Source: Alloscardovia macacae
Lineage (GTDB): Bacteria; Actinomycetota; Actinomycetes; Actinomycetales; Bifidobacteriaceae
Length of the DNA: 64,000 bases
Assembly: GCF_002259705.1 (NCBI RefSeq)
Contig: NZ_MWWT01000009.1
Location: 1-64,000 of the forward strand
Direction of reading: 5' to 3'
This document shows, piece after piece, positions 53,825-63,321 of the stretch; positions within the stretch are counted from its first letter, which is position 1, and the number at the start of each line of letters is the position of its first letter. The translations under genes were made by a program, and so were the position numbers. The notes beneath the pieces are model-generated. The model did no database searches. It was given only the letters and a program-made list of their open reading frames with translations, and was not told the origin of the DNA.

Positions 53825-53870
53825 GAGGACTTTTACCGGACGCTCACGCGCCCAGTTCAGGCAAGTCCTC
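53825..53870 (-). ncRNA. Candidate structured RNA in the xylA 3' region
   Basis: On the minus strand GAGGACTT pairs with AAGTCCTC (8 bp). Inside, GGGCGC pairs with GCGTCC (one G-U) around GTGA, a GNRA tetraloop, with internal-loop bases GCCTGAACT and GGTAA on the two sides. The element lies 142 nt after the xylA stop and 30 nt before the terminator. It may be a 3'UTR-derived small RNA or a protein-binding site. It is not a family I recognise. On the other strand the loop would be TCAC, so the minus strand is preferred. Confidence 0.4.
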
Positions 53871-54011
53871 TAGCCCCACTCATGACACCCCGCCCGATGC
53901 GTTCTACCGAACCGAATGACGCACCGATAATGCACAGCCCACAACCACGACCATGCACTCTTCACTCAGATAGCTTCACGCCAGACGAGCGGGCACGAGT
54001 AACGTTTCTGA

Positions 54012-55352
54012 CTACTTCAGAGCCTCGAACATGTAGTTATTAATCGTCGCCTTCACAGACTCGAGGTGATCCGAATGCGTCGCCGCGATGAGCTCAGACT
54101 GTGGCTTATCCAGAGCATACTCTTCCAGAGATGCGAGAGTAGCCGTGCCGTCTTCGATGGTCGCGCCGATGCCGGACTCGTAGGAGCTGTAGCGCTCAGC
54201 CTGCAGGTTCTCGATGTACTTATCCTGGTGCATCTTATCTGCGATGAGCAGACCAGCTGCGAAGGAATCCATACCAGCGATGTGCGAGCGGAAGAGATCT
54301 TCTGCGACGAAGGAGGTACGGCGTGGCTTCGCGTCGAAGTTCAGACCACCATGAGGACCGATCTGACCCTCGTCGAGTACTTCCCACATCACAGCGGTCG
54401 TCTCGTAGAGATCCGTCGGGAACTCATCCATATCCCAGCCGATGAGCTTGTCACCCTGGTTTGCATCCAGAGAGCCGAGAACGCCTGCTTCGCGAGCCGT
54501 GCGAATCTCATGCTGGTAGGTGTGGCCTGCGAGGTTTGCGTGGTTACCTTCGAGGTTCAGCTTCATAACATCCATGAGGTCATAGGTACGCAGGAAGGCG
54601 ATAGCGGTCGCTGCATCGAAGTCATACTGGTGCATGGTCGGTTCCTTCGCCTTAGGCTCGATGAGGAACTGTGCATCCAGGCCGATTTCGTTCGCATAGT
54701 CATGGCACATGTGGAAGAACTTCGCCATGTGCTCCTGCTCGCGCTTCATCTGCGTGTTCCACAGGTTCTCGTAGCCTTCACGACCACCCCAGAACACGTA
54801 GTTTTCTGCACCCAGGCGCTTCGCTATCTCCAGGGAGTGCTTCAGCTGACCTGCCGAGTAGGCGTAAATGTCTGCAAATGGCGAGGTGGATGCACCGGAG
54901 ACGAAGCGTGGGTTCGTGAAGAGGGACGAGGTGTTCCACAGGAGCTTGACGCCGGTGGACTTCATGTTCTCTTCGATTTTATCGACGACCTTATCGAGGT
55001 TTGCGTTCGTCTCGCGCAGAGTGTCGCCTTCTGGAGCGATGTCACGATCATGGAAGCAGAAGTATTCTGCACCGAGGGTAGTGAAGAACTCGAACGCATA
55101 GTCTACCTTCGCCAGAGCTTCGTCCATAGGATCCGAATACTTGCCATACCATGGGCGATGCGAGGTTCCAGTTCCAAATGGATCTACCAGCTCCTGGTCG
55201 AAGGTGTGCCACCATGCCACACCGAAGCGCAGCCAGTCCTTCATCTTCTTACCAGCGACCACGCGGTCTGCATCATAATAACGGAATCCGAGACCCTGAC
55301 GGACATCTTCGGTACCGACGAATGGGATCTTATCCACGTTCCACAAGCTCAT
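54012..55352 (-). CDS. xylA: Xylose isomerase
   Basis: Converts D-xylose to D-xylulose, the first intracellular step. 446 residues, class II type. Catalytic His and Asp in [14 protein letters not shown], metal ligands in [35 protein letters not shown] and [20 protein letters not shown]. The N-terminal [20 protein letters not shown] followed by TSHRPW also matches. AAAGGAG precedes the ATG. Expression is likely controlled by XylR through an operator over the -35 box. Confidence 0.98.
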   Translation of the reverse strand: MSLWNVDKIPFVGTEDVRQGLGFRYYDADRVVAGKKMKDWLRFGVAWWHTFDQELVDPFGTGTSHRPWYGKYSDPMDEALAKVDYAFEFFTTLGAEYFCFHDRDIAPEGDTLRETNANLDKVVDKIEENMKSTGVKLLWNTSSLFTNPRFVSGASTSPFADIYAYSAGQLKHSLEIAKRLGAENYVFWGGREGYENLWNTQMKREQEHMAKFFHMCHDYANEIGLDAQFLIEPKAKEPTMHQYDFDAATAIAFLRTYDLMDVMKLNLEGNHANLAGHTYQHEIRTAREAGVLGSLDANQGDKLIGWDMDEFPTDLYETTAVMWEVLDEGQIGPHGGLNFDAKPRRTSFVAEDLFRSHIAGMDSFAAGLLIADKMHQDKYIENLQAERYSSYESGIGATIEDGTATLASLEEYALDKPQSELIAATHSDHLESVKATINNYMFEALK

Positions 55353-55425
55353 AGTGTGCTCCTTTGCTCATTAGCTGAGAAAGCTTTTACGTTTTGTACG
55401 TTCAGCGGTTGTGCTGTTAGCTTTT

Positions 55426-55454
55426 ATGCTAGCAAGAGGTGCGGAGTTTGTAAA
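55426..55454 (-). promoter_or_regulatory. Promoter of xylA
   Basis: On the minus strand TTTACA (55454-55449), a 17-nt spacer and TAGCAT (55431-55426). The -35 lies inside the XylR operator. The predicted leader to the ATG is about 67 nt and contains a GCTAAC/GTTAGC-like short repeat. Confidence 0.65.
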
Positions 55455-55468
55455 GTCATTTAACTAAC
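55446..55468. promoter_or_regulatory. XylR operator upstream of xylA
   Basis: A 23-bp imperfect palindrome with half-sites GTTTGTAAAG and ATTTAACTAAC, close to identical to 52086-52108. The consensus of both is GTTWGTAAAG, two variable bases, then AWTTAACWAAC. It overlaps the xylA -35 element, implying repression. Confidence 0.8.
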
Positions 55469-55610
55469 TACGGCGTTTCGCCTTATTTTATGCGGCTTTC
55501 TAAGGCATAGCAAACTCCAAGGCGTGGGTGCCGCTAACAGCGCTGTGCTGAGGAGGTAGTTCGCGCGCGACATACAAGGCAACACCGTGGTGCTCCTCTG
55601 CGAACGGGCG

Positions 55611-55650
55611 AGGAAGGGCGCCCGAGAATACTCTCGAGCGCCCTTCTCCT
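55611..55650 (-). terminator. Hairpin after the large surface protein gene
   Basis: AGAAGGGCGC.CGAGA pairs with TCTCG.GCGCCCTTCCT, starting 20 nt past the stop. The T run is weak, so the terminator role is probable, not certain. Confidence 0.65.
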
Positions 55651-55669
55651 GCCACGGAGCTTACTTTCC

Positions 55670-58600
55670 TTACTTCATGCGTTTTACGGAGCGTTTCCGC
55701 GAAACAGCTACGCTAGCCGTGCTAGCCACACCGACCACCAGTAGCATCACGGTAGCAGCTGTGAGCACAGTGAGGTCTACTCCTGTCCGCGCGAGAGCGT
55801 GATCTTTCTTCACGTCCTGAACGCTTTTAGCACTGCCAGGGACAGTATCCGTCTTCACTATTTTCTTTTCCCGAGAAAAAGCTAGGCGAATCACTTCATC
55901 CTCTGTCTGACCGTTTACCTGTACTTCAGGAATACTCGCGAGAGTAGGAGACTGATACCCTTCTATCGCTGGAATCTGTACTTCTGGGAATACCGCAGTG
56001 GACCATTCTGCCTCTGTTACGGCGCTGGTCACGAGGTCACGGACATTCGTGCGTTCCAGCGTCACCTTCTGAAGGATAGAGTCTGCTATCTGCTGACCCG
56101 TCTCTTCGTCTACGAAAGTGATAGTTCGCGTTATTATCTTCTCTTCTCGGACATTCTCCGTGCCCCGAGGATAGGTGACCATCACCGTGAAGTTCTGCGT
56201 TTCATCAGTAACATCCATGGCACCTACGGCATCTCTATCTGGAGCACCATATTTGTCCACAGTAGGAGACGTGACTGCTTCGAACTTCGCCGTGGACCAC
56301 GTGCCTTTCTTTACATCACCAGTCACGAGGTTACGCTCATTCGTGCGCTTCAGAGTGACAGACTGAATCACATGAGTGGAGATTTCCTTATGAGTAACCT
56401 CATCCACGTATGTAATGGTGCGAGTAATGTTCTTCTCCTCCGTCTCATCCTTCGTACCCTGAGGATACATCACGTCTACAGTGATATCCTTCGTATCCCC
56501 ATTAACCACGAGCTCCGGTACCGTCAGCGTATCCGGAGCACCATAGTTCTCTACAGACGGAGAATTCACCGCCTCGAACTTCGCCGTGGACCACTCACCC
56601 TCCGTAACCACGCCAGTGACGAGATTACGCACATTCGTACGCGTCAGCGTCACCGTCTGCACCTGAGGATCACGAATAGGAGCCTTCGTCACCTTATCGA
56701 TATACCGAATAGTACGCGTGAGAGTCTTCGACTCTGGCTCATCCTTCGTACCCTGCGGATACATCACATCTACAGTGATATCCTCCGTCTCACCATTCAC
56801 TGCGAGCTCTGGTACCGTAGCCTTATCCGGAGCACCATACCGATCCACAGACGGAGAAACCACCGCCTCAAACTTTGTCGTAGACCACTCACCCCCCGTC
56901 ACAGCATTCGTCACAAGATTCCGCACATTCGTCCGCGTCAGCGTCACCGACTGCACCTGAGGATCATGAATAGGAGCCTTCGTCACCTTATCGATATACC
57001 GAATAGTACGCGTGAGAGTCTTCGACTCTGGCTCATCCTGAGTAACCCTCTCCCACTGAGCATACAGAGTGACGTTTGCACTAGGCATCGCATAGTACTC
57101 CCCCTCGCGCATCCTCACGCCGCTCCCATCCGCTGCAGTGTTAAAGCCAGTAAACTTATACCCTTCTATCGCGAGACCACCCTCGTTCCCCGGAACTTTG
57201 AATACTTGAGAGTTTTTCTCACTAATGCTGTTAGCGTACCGATCATAAGCGAAAGGCTTTATCGTCATGGTAGCAGGAACTTCGCCGGTATGTGGCAGAA
57301 CCTCCACGTTTGCCGCGCGAGTACTGCGTGCTGCAGTTCCAGACGTCCCTGCATTATTCACCACACGAGGCGCGTTTACATCGAACGTGACTGTCGGCGT
57401 CTTCATCAGATAGCGATAATGCCGCACCTCGGTCGTTCCATCAGGATTCTGATGGTCTTCCTTCAGCGCCACATCTTCTGTACGGTAGCTTTGTGCGAGA
57501 GCATAGATAGGCTTTTCGAGTTTCTCGTAGCCGTTCTCCGCGTACCAGTCGTTGTTCGATCCACTGATAGACGCAGGCAGGACCTCACCCTCAGCATTCT
57601 TTTTGAAGTAAATGCTGCCATTCTTTAGCACGAAGTCTGTGGTGCCATCCTCAGCCTTTACCGGTCGGAATCCGTAATCGCTGTCATATCCAGCTATCAC
57701 GTAGCCTTCAGGAAGGACTGCGTTCGGCGGTACGACGTTATAATCATATGCACCGTTCTTAGATCTGCACAGCTTCGTCCAGTACCGGCCCTTACCTATA
57801 TCGCTGGTTAGCCCCGGCTCGAGGAGAAGCCCCTGAGGTTTCGAATCACGTGGAGTAGCATAATATGAGGCTTTAATCAGCGGAACATTTTCGTTCCACG
57901 ATGAGCACTCGGCCGGAGAGTAATTATTATAGAACTTTCCTCCTGTGATTTGGCGAATCGCGCCATTCGAGCTCGTGCTCACCCCGCTTGTGTTCGCACT
58001 GTAGAACTCACCACCTGAGATGGTGTCTACCAGCCCCTTTTCGATATCTAAGGAATAGCTCTTATCCGAGATAAAGATTCCACCCGAGATTTCCGCGATA
58101 GTCGCGCGAGGTCGTGTATTTGCATCGCTGCCCTGAGTATAGGCCAGATGTAATGCTGGACTGTCGAACTTCGTACGGAAGGTTCCCCCGGAAATCCTTC
58201 CGATATACGACTGCCGGCCGAGCAGGACTGCATCTTTCTTTATTCTCCGCCCAGTCTTATCCTTATCTTTTTCGAGTGTGGATGTGAACGTACCACCGGA
58301 GATTTCACCTATAGTGACCATCGACTTCTTTTCATACGGCTGTGCATTATTCCCGAGCATGAAGATGGCATGCGTTCCGGAAAAATCTCCCCCCGATATC
58401 TTATCTACTCCAGTGAAATCAGCTCCCGTCGTATCGTTCACTCCAGTATAGATAGAAAGGGCAGCACCATAATCAAGACGAAACGCCTGGAGATATGCGA
58501 GATACTGAGCAGCAGTTTCCGTGTGGAAGGTTCCACCGCTAATGTGCTTGATGTGCCCTCCTTCTTCCACCCGAAGTGCCGCATCATAATTCGACGTAAA

Positions 58601-59380
58601 AGTGCCACCCGTGATGTCTTCGATGGTGGCATACTTGACCCGCACGGTATCCCATGGAGAAGAATTCGTACCGCGTGTAAAAGTTCCGCCAGATATTTTC
58701 TTCACCACAGACCCGGAATCCACAGCCATCGCTGTGGCAGATCCGGTAAAGTTTCCTCCACTAATTTCCGTGACGACGGCATTATTCCGGACTTGGAGAG
58801 CGCCCACGTGATACCCATATGTTTCCGCAGTGCGCCCGTTCGTGATGGTTCCTCCAGAGATTTTCGCTTCGACATCAGCACCGTTTATGTCGAGCCCGCC
58901 TTTATCGATGAGCCAGCCCTTACGAGCCTCAAAGCTTCCTGCAGCAGCTTTCACTGTTACCCCATCGAGCGTCAGTACAGGCTCTTCATTCTCGCTACCG
59001 AGGATGAAGTTCTTCCCTTTCCCCTCGAAAATGATGTGAGCATCGGCTCGCTGTGTAGTCTGAATAACACCGCCATCAGCGCCGGCTCGCAGAGTCATGC
59101 TCTTATGTATGGTGATAGGGGTACTGCCCAGAGTGTGTGTTCCTGTAATCTCCAGAACCGCACCGTCCGGAGCATTCGCGATGGCCTCGTCGAGTTTCGC
59201 ATCTGGACCTACAGAAATGACATTCTCTCGTGATTCTCCAGAGGCAGCGGAGCTACCCGCTTCTGGCGGCGAAACATCCGAATCCTCTACGGCGAGGGCG
59301 GCGTGGGCCATAGAGCTAATGAGCGTACATGCGAGAAAAGCATAGAGAATTTTTCTCGCACGAGGTAGATACCTAGTCAT
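55670..59380 (-). CDS. Large sortase-anchored surface adhesin
   Basis: A 1236-residue secreted protein. Order: signal peptide (RARKILYAFLACTLISSMAH), an acidic linker, a parallel beta-helix region with about twelve KISGGTF-type repeats (pectate-lyase-like solenoid), then a Flg_new/InlB-like repeat (TVTFDVNA... NVTLYAQWE). Four MucBP-like repeats of about 98 residues follow, each with TRTIRYIDKVTKAPI, TLTRTNVRNLVT, and GEWSTAKFEAV. A LARTG sortase motif, a hydrophobic helix and a basic tail (SRKRSVKRMK) end the protein; the motif is the LAxTG form. The start at MTRYLPRARK has GGAGG upstream. A role in adhesion to host or mucus is inferred. Confidence 0.9.
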   Translation of the reverse strand: MTRYLPRARKILYAFLACTLISSMAHAALAVEDSDVSPPEAGSSAASGESRENVISVGPDAKLDEAIANAPDGAVLEITGTHTLGSTPITIHKSMTLRAGADGGVIQTTQRADAHIIFEGKGKNFILGSENEEPVLTLDGVTVKAAAGSFEARKGWLIDKGGLDINGADVEAKISGGTITNGRTAETYGYHVGALQVRNNAVVTEISGGNFTGSATAMAVDSGSVVKKISGGTFTRGTNSSPWDTVRVKYATIEDITGGTFTSNYDAALRVEEGGHIKHISGGTFHTETAAQYLAYLQAFRLDYGAALSIYTGVNDTTGADFTGVDKISGGDFSGTHAIFMLGNNAQPYEKKSMVTIGEISGGTFTSTLEKDKDKTGRRIKKDAVLLGRQSYIGRISGGTFRTKFDSPALHLAYTQGSDANTRPRATIAEISGGIFISDKSYSLDIEKGLVDTISGGEFYSANTSGVSTSSNGAIRQITGGKFYNNYSPAECSSWNENVPLIKASYYATPRDSKPQGLLLEPGLTSDIGKGRYWTKLCRSKNGAYDYNVVPPNAVLPEGYVIAGYDSDYGFRPVKAEDGTTDFVLKNGSIYFKKNAEGEVLPASISGSNNDWYAENGYEKLEKPIYALAQSYRTEDVALKEDHQNPDGTTEVRHYRYLMKTPTVTFDVNAPRVVNNAGTSGTAARSTRAANVEVLPHTGEVPATMTIKPFAYDRYANSISEKNSQVFKVPGNEGGLAIEGYKFTGFNTAADGSGVRMREGEYYAMPSANVTLYAQWERVTQDEPESKTLTRTIRYIDKVTKAPIHDPQVQSVTLTRTNVRNLVTNAVTGGEWSTTKFEAVVSPSVDRYGAPDKATVPELAVNGETEDITVDVMYPQGTKDEPESKTLTRTIRYIDKVTKAPIRDPQVQTVTLTRTNVRNLVTGVVTEGEWSTAKFEAVNSPSVENYGAPDTLTVPELVVNGDTKDITVDVMYPQGTKDETEEKNITRTITYVDEVTHKEISTHVIQSVTLKRTNERNLVTGDVKKGTWSTAKFEAVTSPTVDKYGAPDRDAVGAMDVTDETQNFTVMVTYPRGTENVREEKIITRTITFVDEETGQQIADSILQKVTLERTNVRDLVTSAVTEAEWSTAVFPEVQIPAIEGYQSPTLASIPEVQVNGQTEDEVIRLAFSREKKIVKTDTVPGSAKSVQDVKKDHALARTGVDLTVLTAATVMLLVVGVASTASVAVSRKRSVKRMK

Positions 59381-59503
59381 GGTACTGTCCTCCGTTCCTG
59401 TGTACACAGAAGTCGACATCGATCATGAGTAAACGGATGAGAGTATTCTCAATCTTATTCTACCATAATGAGGCCGTTTTATCACATCCTCGCACGCATA
59501 CGC

Positions 59504-59549
59504 AAAAGCCGCACCCCGACCTCTCGAAAAGTCGGAAAGTGCGGCTTTC
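59504..59549 (-). terminator. Rho-independent terminator of the ABC transporter operon
   Basis: On the minus strand AAAGCCGCAC..CCGAC pairs with GTCGG.GTGCGGCTTTT. It lies 24 nt after the permease stop. Confidence 0.85.
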
Positions 59550-59572
59550 TCACCGTCAAGCGCTCCGCTGCA

Positions 59573-62260
59573 TTACTCGTGCGCCAGCGCCTCCACTGGG
59601 CTCACCTTCGCCGCCTTGCGGCCAGGCAGCCATGCAGCCAGCGTAGATGCCAGAACGATGATGAGTACGAGACCAGCGAGCTGATCATACGGCAGAGTCA
59701 CTTCGATGCCTACACCCAGATCATTAAATGGCAGCGTATACATGCCTATGGCAGCAAAGATGGTTCCCAGTCCTATACCCACCAGCGTAGAGACGAGCGA
59801 GGTGAGGAAGGACTCCATGACGAGCAGACGCTTCATTTGGCCGCGCGTCAGACCCAGGGCTCTCAGCAAGCCATTTTCCTGCGTACGCTCTGCCACACTC
59901 AGACCCAGAGTATTCGAGACACCCACGAGGGAGATGACCACAGACACGCCGAGCAGTGCCATGAAGACGAGCACGATGATGTTCAGAGCCTGCATGTACA
60001 GGCTCCTCTCCACATATCCACCGTTCATGCTGATGTTCCGTCCCACGCGCTGTAGTCCCGTAAAGACCTGGTCGTATGGCGTTCCATCCTTGATGCGCAT
60101 AGCCACGAAAGCTACTCCTGCGTCCGGTACAGCAGCCTTAAGATCAGCTGCACTGAGGTGGACACTGCCATCACGGATGCTGCTATCCTCCACTGGCTTA
60201 TACTCGCGGCAGGTGGTCTGCTGGCCCGATGCATCGAGGAAGCAGACAGACACCGTGGCCTTCTGCGCCATGATAGCGCCCTTCGTCACGTGGATAGTGC
60301 CATCCGCCACGACAGGAAGCTCCGAGCGCTGTACACCCGTGAGATCCGGATAACCGAGCACGGTCACAGGGGACTGCGTATCCCCATTCACCACAGCCTG
60401 CACGCCGCGGATATCCACCGTCTTCGAGGCGTATTCGAAGCTATGGAGCTTCGCCAGCTCATCCTTCGAAAGAGTACCTATATAGCTTCCCGCATAGATG
60501 TCCACTGGACGCGACTTATTCAGCGAGCTATCCAGCGTAGAGCGCACGGACGAGACGCCGATGGCTATGGTGGACATGAGCACCACGCCGATGATGACCG
60601 CCACACCTGTGGATGCCGTACGCGATGGGTTACGCACCACATTTTCGCGTGCGAGGCGCCCCACTGGAGTGCGTACCACAGATCCGAAGAAGTAGATAAT
60701 ATACGGCAGCACCACAGTAAAGAGCATCATGGCTGCTATCCAGCACACGAAGGTAGCGAGGACCACGATGCCGAAGCGTACGTAAATCTCCGAAGCGTTT
60801 CCCGCCGGCAGACGCAGACCGTAGACGATGCCCGCGATGCTTGCTACCAGCAGAATGATGGACAGCACCACGCGCACTGTATGCTTGCGGCGCGTCTCCT
60901 GGACAGACTGTACTGGTGCGAGCGCGGCGAGTGGCGAGACTTTCGCAGCTTCCCGCGATGGTGCGAGTCCCACGAAGATAGTGATGAGGCTCGCGCCCAC
61001 CCAGGTGAGGATGATGCCAGTCCATGGAAGCATGCTGAAAGCGGCGATATAATTGGCCGCGACGTTCAGATACGTGAGCAGCCATGCGCCGGCGAGCGTT
61101 CCTACAGCCGTGCCGATGAGCGCGGATACCGTGCCCGCGATGGACGTCTCGCGCAGAACGAGTGCGCGCACCTGCTTCGCCTGCGCACCCACGGCACGCA
61201 GCAGCGCGAGTTCGCGGCGACGCTGCAGAGCGATGACCTGGAACGTCGTGCCCACGATGATGGCCGCGACGAACGCCGCGATCAGCGGGAAGATGAGCGC
61301 CATGGACGTCATGGCAGTCACCTGAGTCTGCGCGTGCTGACGGCCCGACTCGACGAAGCGCTGCGCCGGGTACGCCTTAAACTCGACGCCTTCCGCCTTC
61401 GCGCTCGCGTTTACGCTCTTGAGAGCATCGTTTACTTTCGAGGTCAATTCTTCCTGGCTCGTGACGCTGGCCTGAGGCGAGCGCGTAGCGGTATTCTGCG
61501 GGACTACGAGCAGACTATTCGTCGCGCCGCTCGTCTGAACGGATTCTACGCCTTCCTTCGTAGCGAGTGCGGACCCGTTCGAGAAGTTCGAGACGCCTAT
61601 AATGCCTGTAATGGTGAACTTTTTCGCATCCGTGCTCACACCGAGCGTACTGACCTCGACGCTATCCCCCACTTTCACCTGAAGTGAGCCAGTCACACCG
61701 TCATCCACAGCTATCTCGTTCGCTGCTTGTGGAGCGCGGCCTTCCTTATACTGGTACTGCGTCAGCGGCGCTTTCTGCAAGTACTCGAGTGCGCGCAGAG
61801 AGCTGCGCCCATCGGAACCTATGCTCACGTTCATAGGAGCGTTATACTGGTACGTCTCCCCCTCGACGCTGGCCTGAGCGGTGGATTCGACCACGTCGCT
61901 GACGCCAGGAACGGACTTCACTGCAGAGGCAGCCTGAGCGCGGAGCTCAGCCATCTTCTGAGCGCGCTCGGTCTGAGCCTGCTGGGCTGCTGCAGCATCG
62001 GTGAGGCTTACTTCTGCAGTCGCGTCTGCGTCTGTATCTGCATTCGTAGCGGTATTTACTGCCTGCTCGGCTATAACGGTGGATGTGCCGCGCGTCGCAT
62101 CATCGATGGTGGCCATGTACGCCGAGGATATGCCGCCCATGAGGGTCAGGCACAGGACCACGAAGGTGGCAGCGATGGTCACTGCCACTGCCGTGGAGAC
62201 GTAGCGCGAAGCGTGATGCTTCACGTTCGCGAGGAAAAGTTTATTAATCGGAGAAGCCAT
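59573..62260 (-). CDS. ABC transporter permease, MacB/FtsX-like
   Basis: An 895-residue permease with two FtsX core domains. An N-terminal membrane helix (VAVTIAATFVVLCLTLMGGI) precedes a large extracytoplasmic MacB-type domain with an Asp/Ala/Gln-rich segment (TNADTDADATAEVSL). Further helices include FPLIAAFVAAIIVGTTFQVI, and the C-terminal FtsX domain runs VFMALLGVSVVISLVGVSNT, LGLSVAERTQENGLLRALGL. The motif RRRELALLRAVGAQAKQVRA is typical. It is 35 nt downstream of its ATPase gene. Probably lipoprotein or peptide export; substrate unknown. Confidence 0.92.
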   Translation of the reverse strand: MASPINKLFLANVKHHASRYVSTAVAVTIAATFVVLCLTLMGGISSAYMATIDDATRGTSTVIAEQAVNTATNADTDADATAEVSLTDAAAAQQAQTERAQKMAELRAQAASAVKSVPGVSDVVESTAQASVEGETYQYNAPMNVSIGSDGRSSLRALEYLQKAPLTQYQYKEGRAPQAANEIAVDDGVTGSLQVKVGDSVEVSTLGVSTDAKKFTITGIIGVSNFSNGSALATKEGVESVQTSGATNSLLVVPQNTATRSPQASVTSQEELTSKVNDALKSVNASAKAEGVEFKAYPAQRFVESGRQHAQTQVTAMTSMALIFPLIAAFVAAIIVGTTFQVIALQRRRELALLRAVGAQAKQVRALVLRETSIAGTVSALIGTAVGTLAGAWLLTYLNVAANYIAAFSMLPWTGIILTWVGASLITIFVGLAPSREAAKVSPLAALAPVQSVQETRRKHTVRVVLSIILLVASIAGIVYGLRLPAGNASEIYVRFGIVVLATFVCWIAAMMLFTVVLPYIIYFFGSVVRTPVGRLARENVVRNPSRTASTGVAVIIGVVLMSTIAIGVSSVRSTLDSSLNKSRPVDIYAGSYIGTLSKDELAKLHSFEYASKTVDIRGVQAVVNGDTQSPVTVLGYPDLTGVQRSELPVVADGTIHVTKGAIMAQKATVSVCFLDASGQQTTCREYKPVEDSSIRDGSVHLSAADLKAAVPDAGVAFVAMRIKDGTPYDQVFTGLQRVGRNISMNGGYVERSLYMQALNIIVLVFMALLGVSVVISLVGVSNTLGLSVAERTQENGLLRALGLTRGQMKRLLVMESFLTSLVSTLVGIGLGTIFAAIGMYTLPFNDLGVGIEVTLPYDQLAGLVLIIVLASTLAAWLPGRKAAKVSPVEALAHE

Positions 62261-62295
62261 GATTCTATCCCTTTATGTATCTCTCTTTTTGTCTC

Positions 62296-63090
62296 TTACA
62301 GCAGGGACACTATCTGGTCTGGAGTAGCACCCATGAAGTCTGCCTTCACCGTGCCGTCCGAGACTACGATGACACGGTCAGATACTGTGGCCACCGATGG
62401 GTTATGCGTCACCATGATGACCGACTGACCGAATTCATCTACTGCCTGGCGCAGGATGGAGAGCACTTCATCGCTCGTCTTCGAGTCGAGGTTACCGGTC
62501 GGCTCATCAGCCACGATGATGGCCGGGCGAGACACGAGTGCACGCGCCACAGCCACACGCTGCTGCTGGCCACCAGAAAGCTCCGATGGACGGTGCTTCA
62601 GGCGTGGAGTCAGACCCAGTGCTTCCACCACACGGTTCAGCCACTCGCGGTCCACCTTCGTATTCGACAGCTGAGTAGGCAGAAGAATATTATCCAGGAC
62701 ATTCAGAGTCGGCACGAGGTTAAAGGACTGGAAGATGAAGCCGATGCGCTCGCGGCGAAGCTCAGTGAGCTGCTTATCCTTCAGAGTGGTGATGTCCACT
62801 CCATCGATGTGTACCGTTCCCTTCGATGGCGTGTCCAGACCAGCGATGATGTGCAGCATGGTGGACTTACCCGAACCCGATGGGCCCATAATCGAGGTGA
62901 ACTGGCCCTTATAGAGCGGAAGAGTGATGTCCTTTAAGGCACGCACACGCGTGTCTCCATGACCGTACACCTTCGTGACGTTCTCGAGGGATACCACAGG
63001 CTGCATGGCCTGTGCGTTCTGTGCATTCTGCGTATTCAGTGGCTGCGCTGGGGCAGCTGCATATGTAGTAGTGTATTCCATAGCTTCCAT
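62296..63090 (-). CDS. ABC transporter ATPase, MacB/LolD-type
   Basis: A 264-residue ATPase. The first 30 residues are Gln/Asn/Ala-rich. Walker A is [17 protein letters not shown]-loop [19 protein letters not shown], signature [20 protein letters not shown], Walker [16 protein letters not shown] and the switch His in [10 protein letters not shown]. QSFNLxPTLxxxxN is characteristic of the LolD/MacB subfamily that pairs with FtsX-like permeases, the following gene. A second ATG three codons later is a possible start. Confidence 0.95.
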   Translation of the reverse strand: MEAMEYTTTYAAAPAQPLNTQNAQNAQAMQPVVSLENVTKVYGHGDTRVRALKDITLPLYKGQFTSIMGPSGSGKSTMLHIIAGLDTPSKGTVHIDGVDITTLKDKQLTELRRERIGFIFQSFNLVPTLNVLDNILLPTQLSNTKVDREWLNRVVEALGLTPRLKHRPSELSGGQQQRVAVARALVSRPAIIVADEPTGNLDSKTSDEVLSILRQAVDEFGQSVIMVTHNPSVATVSDRVIVVSDGTVKADFMGATPDQIVSLL

Positions 63091-63321
63091 TAAAACAGGA
63101 TGGCTCTAGCGACACAGCCCTCACACTCCCCACGTTTTCCCTGAATTCGAGGATGGGGTATCAGGGTATTCCCCTATTGCTTCTTTCTGCCTCCGTAAGA
63201 ACCTCGTGCTATCCTAATCTTTTGACATATAACCAAGCAGACCAGCGCGCAGCACAAGGGCAGCTTTTCCGCCTTAAGCGCTAGACTAAGTCACAGACTA
63301 TGTCTGGAAGAAAGGAATACC

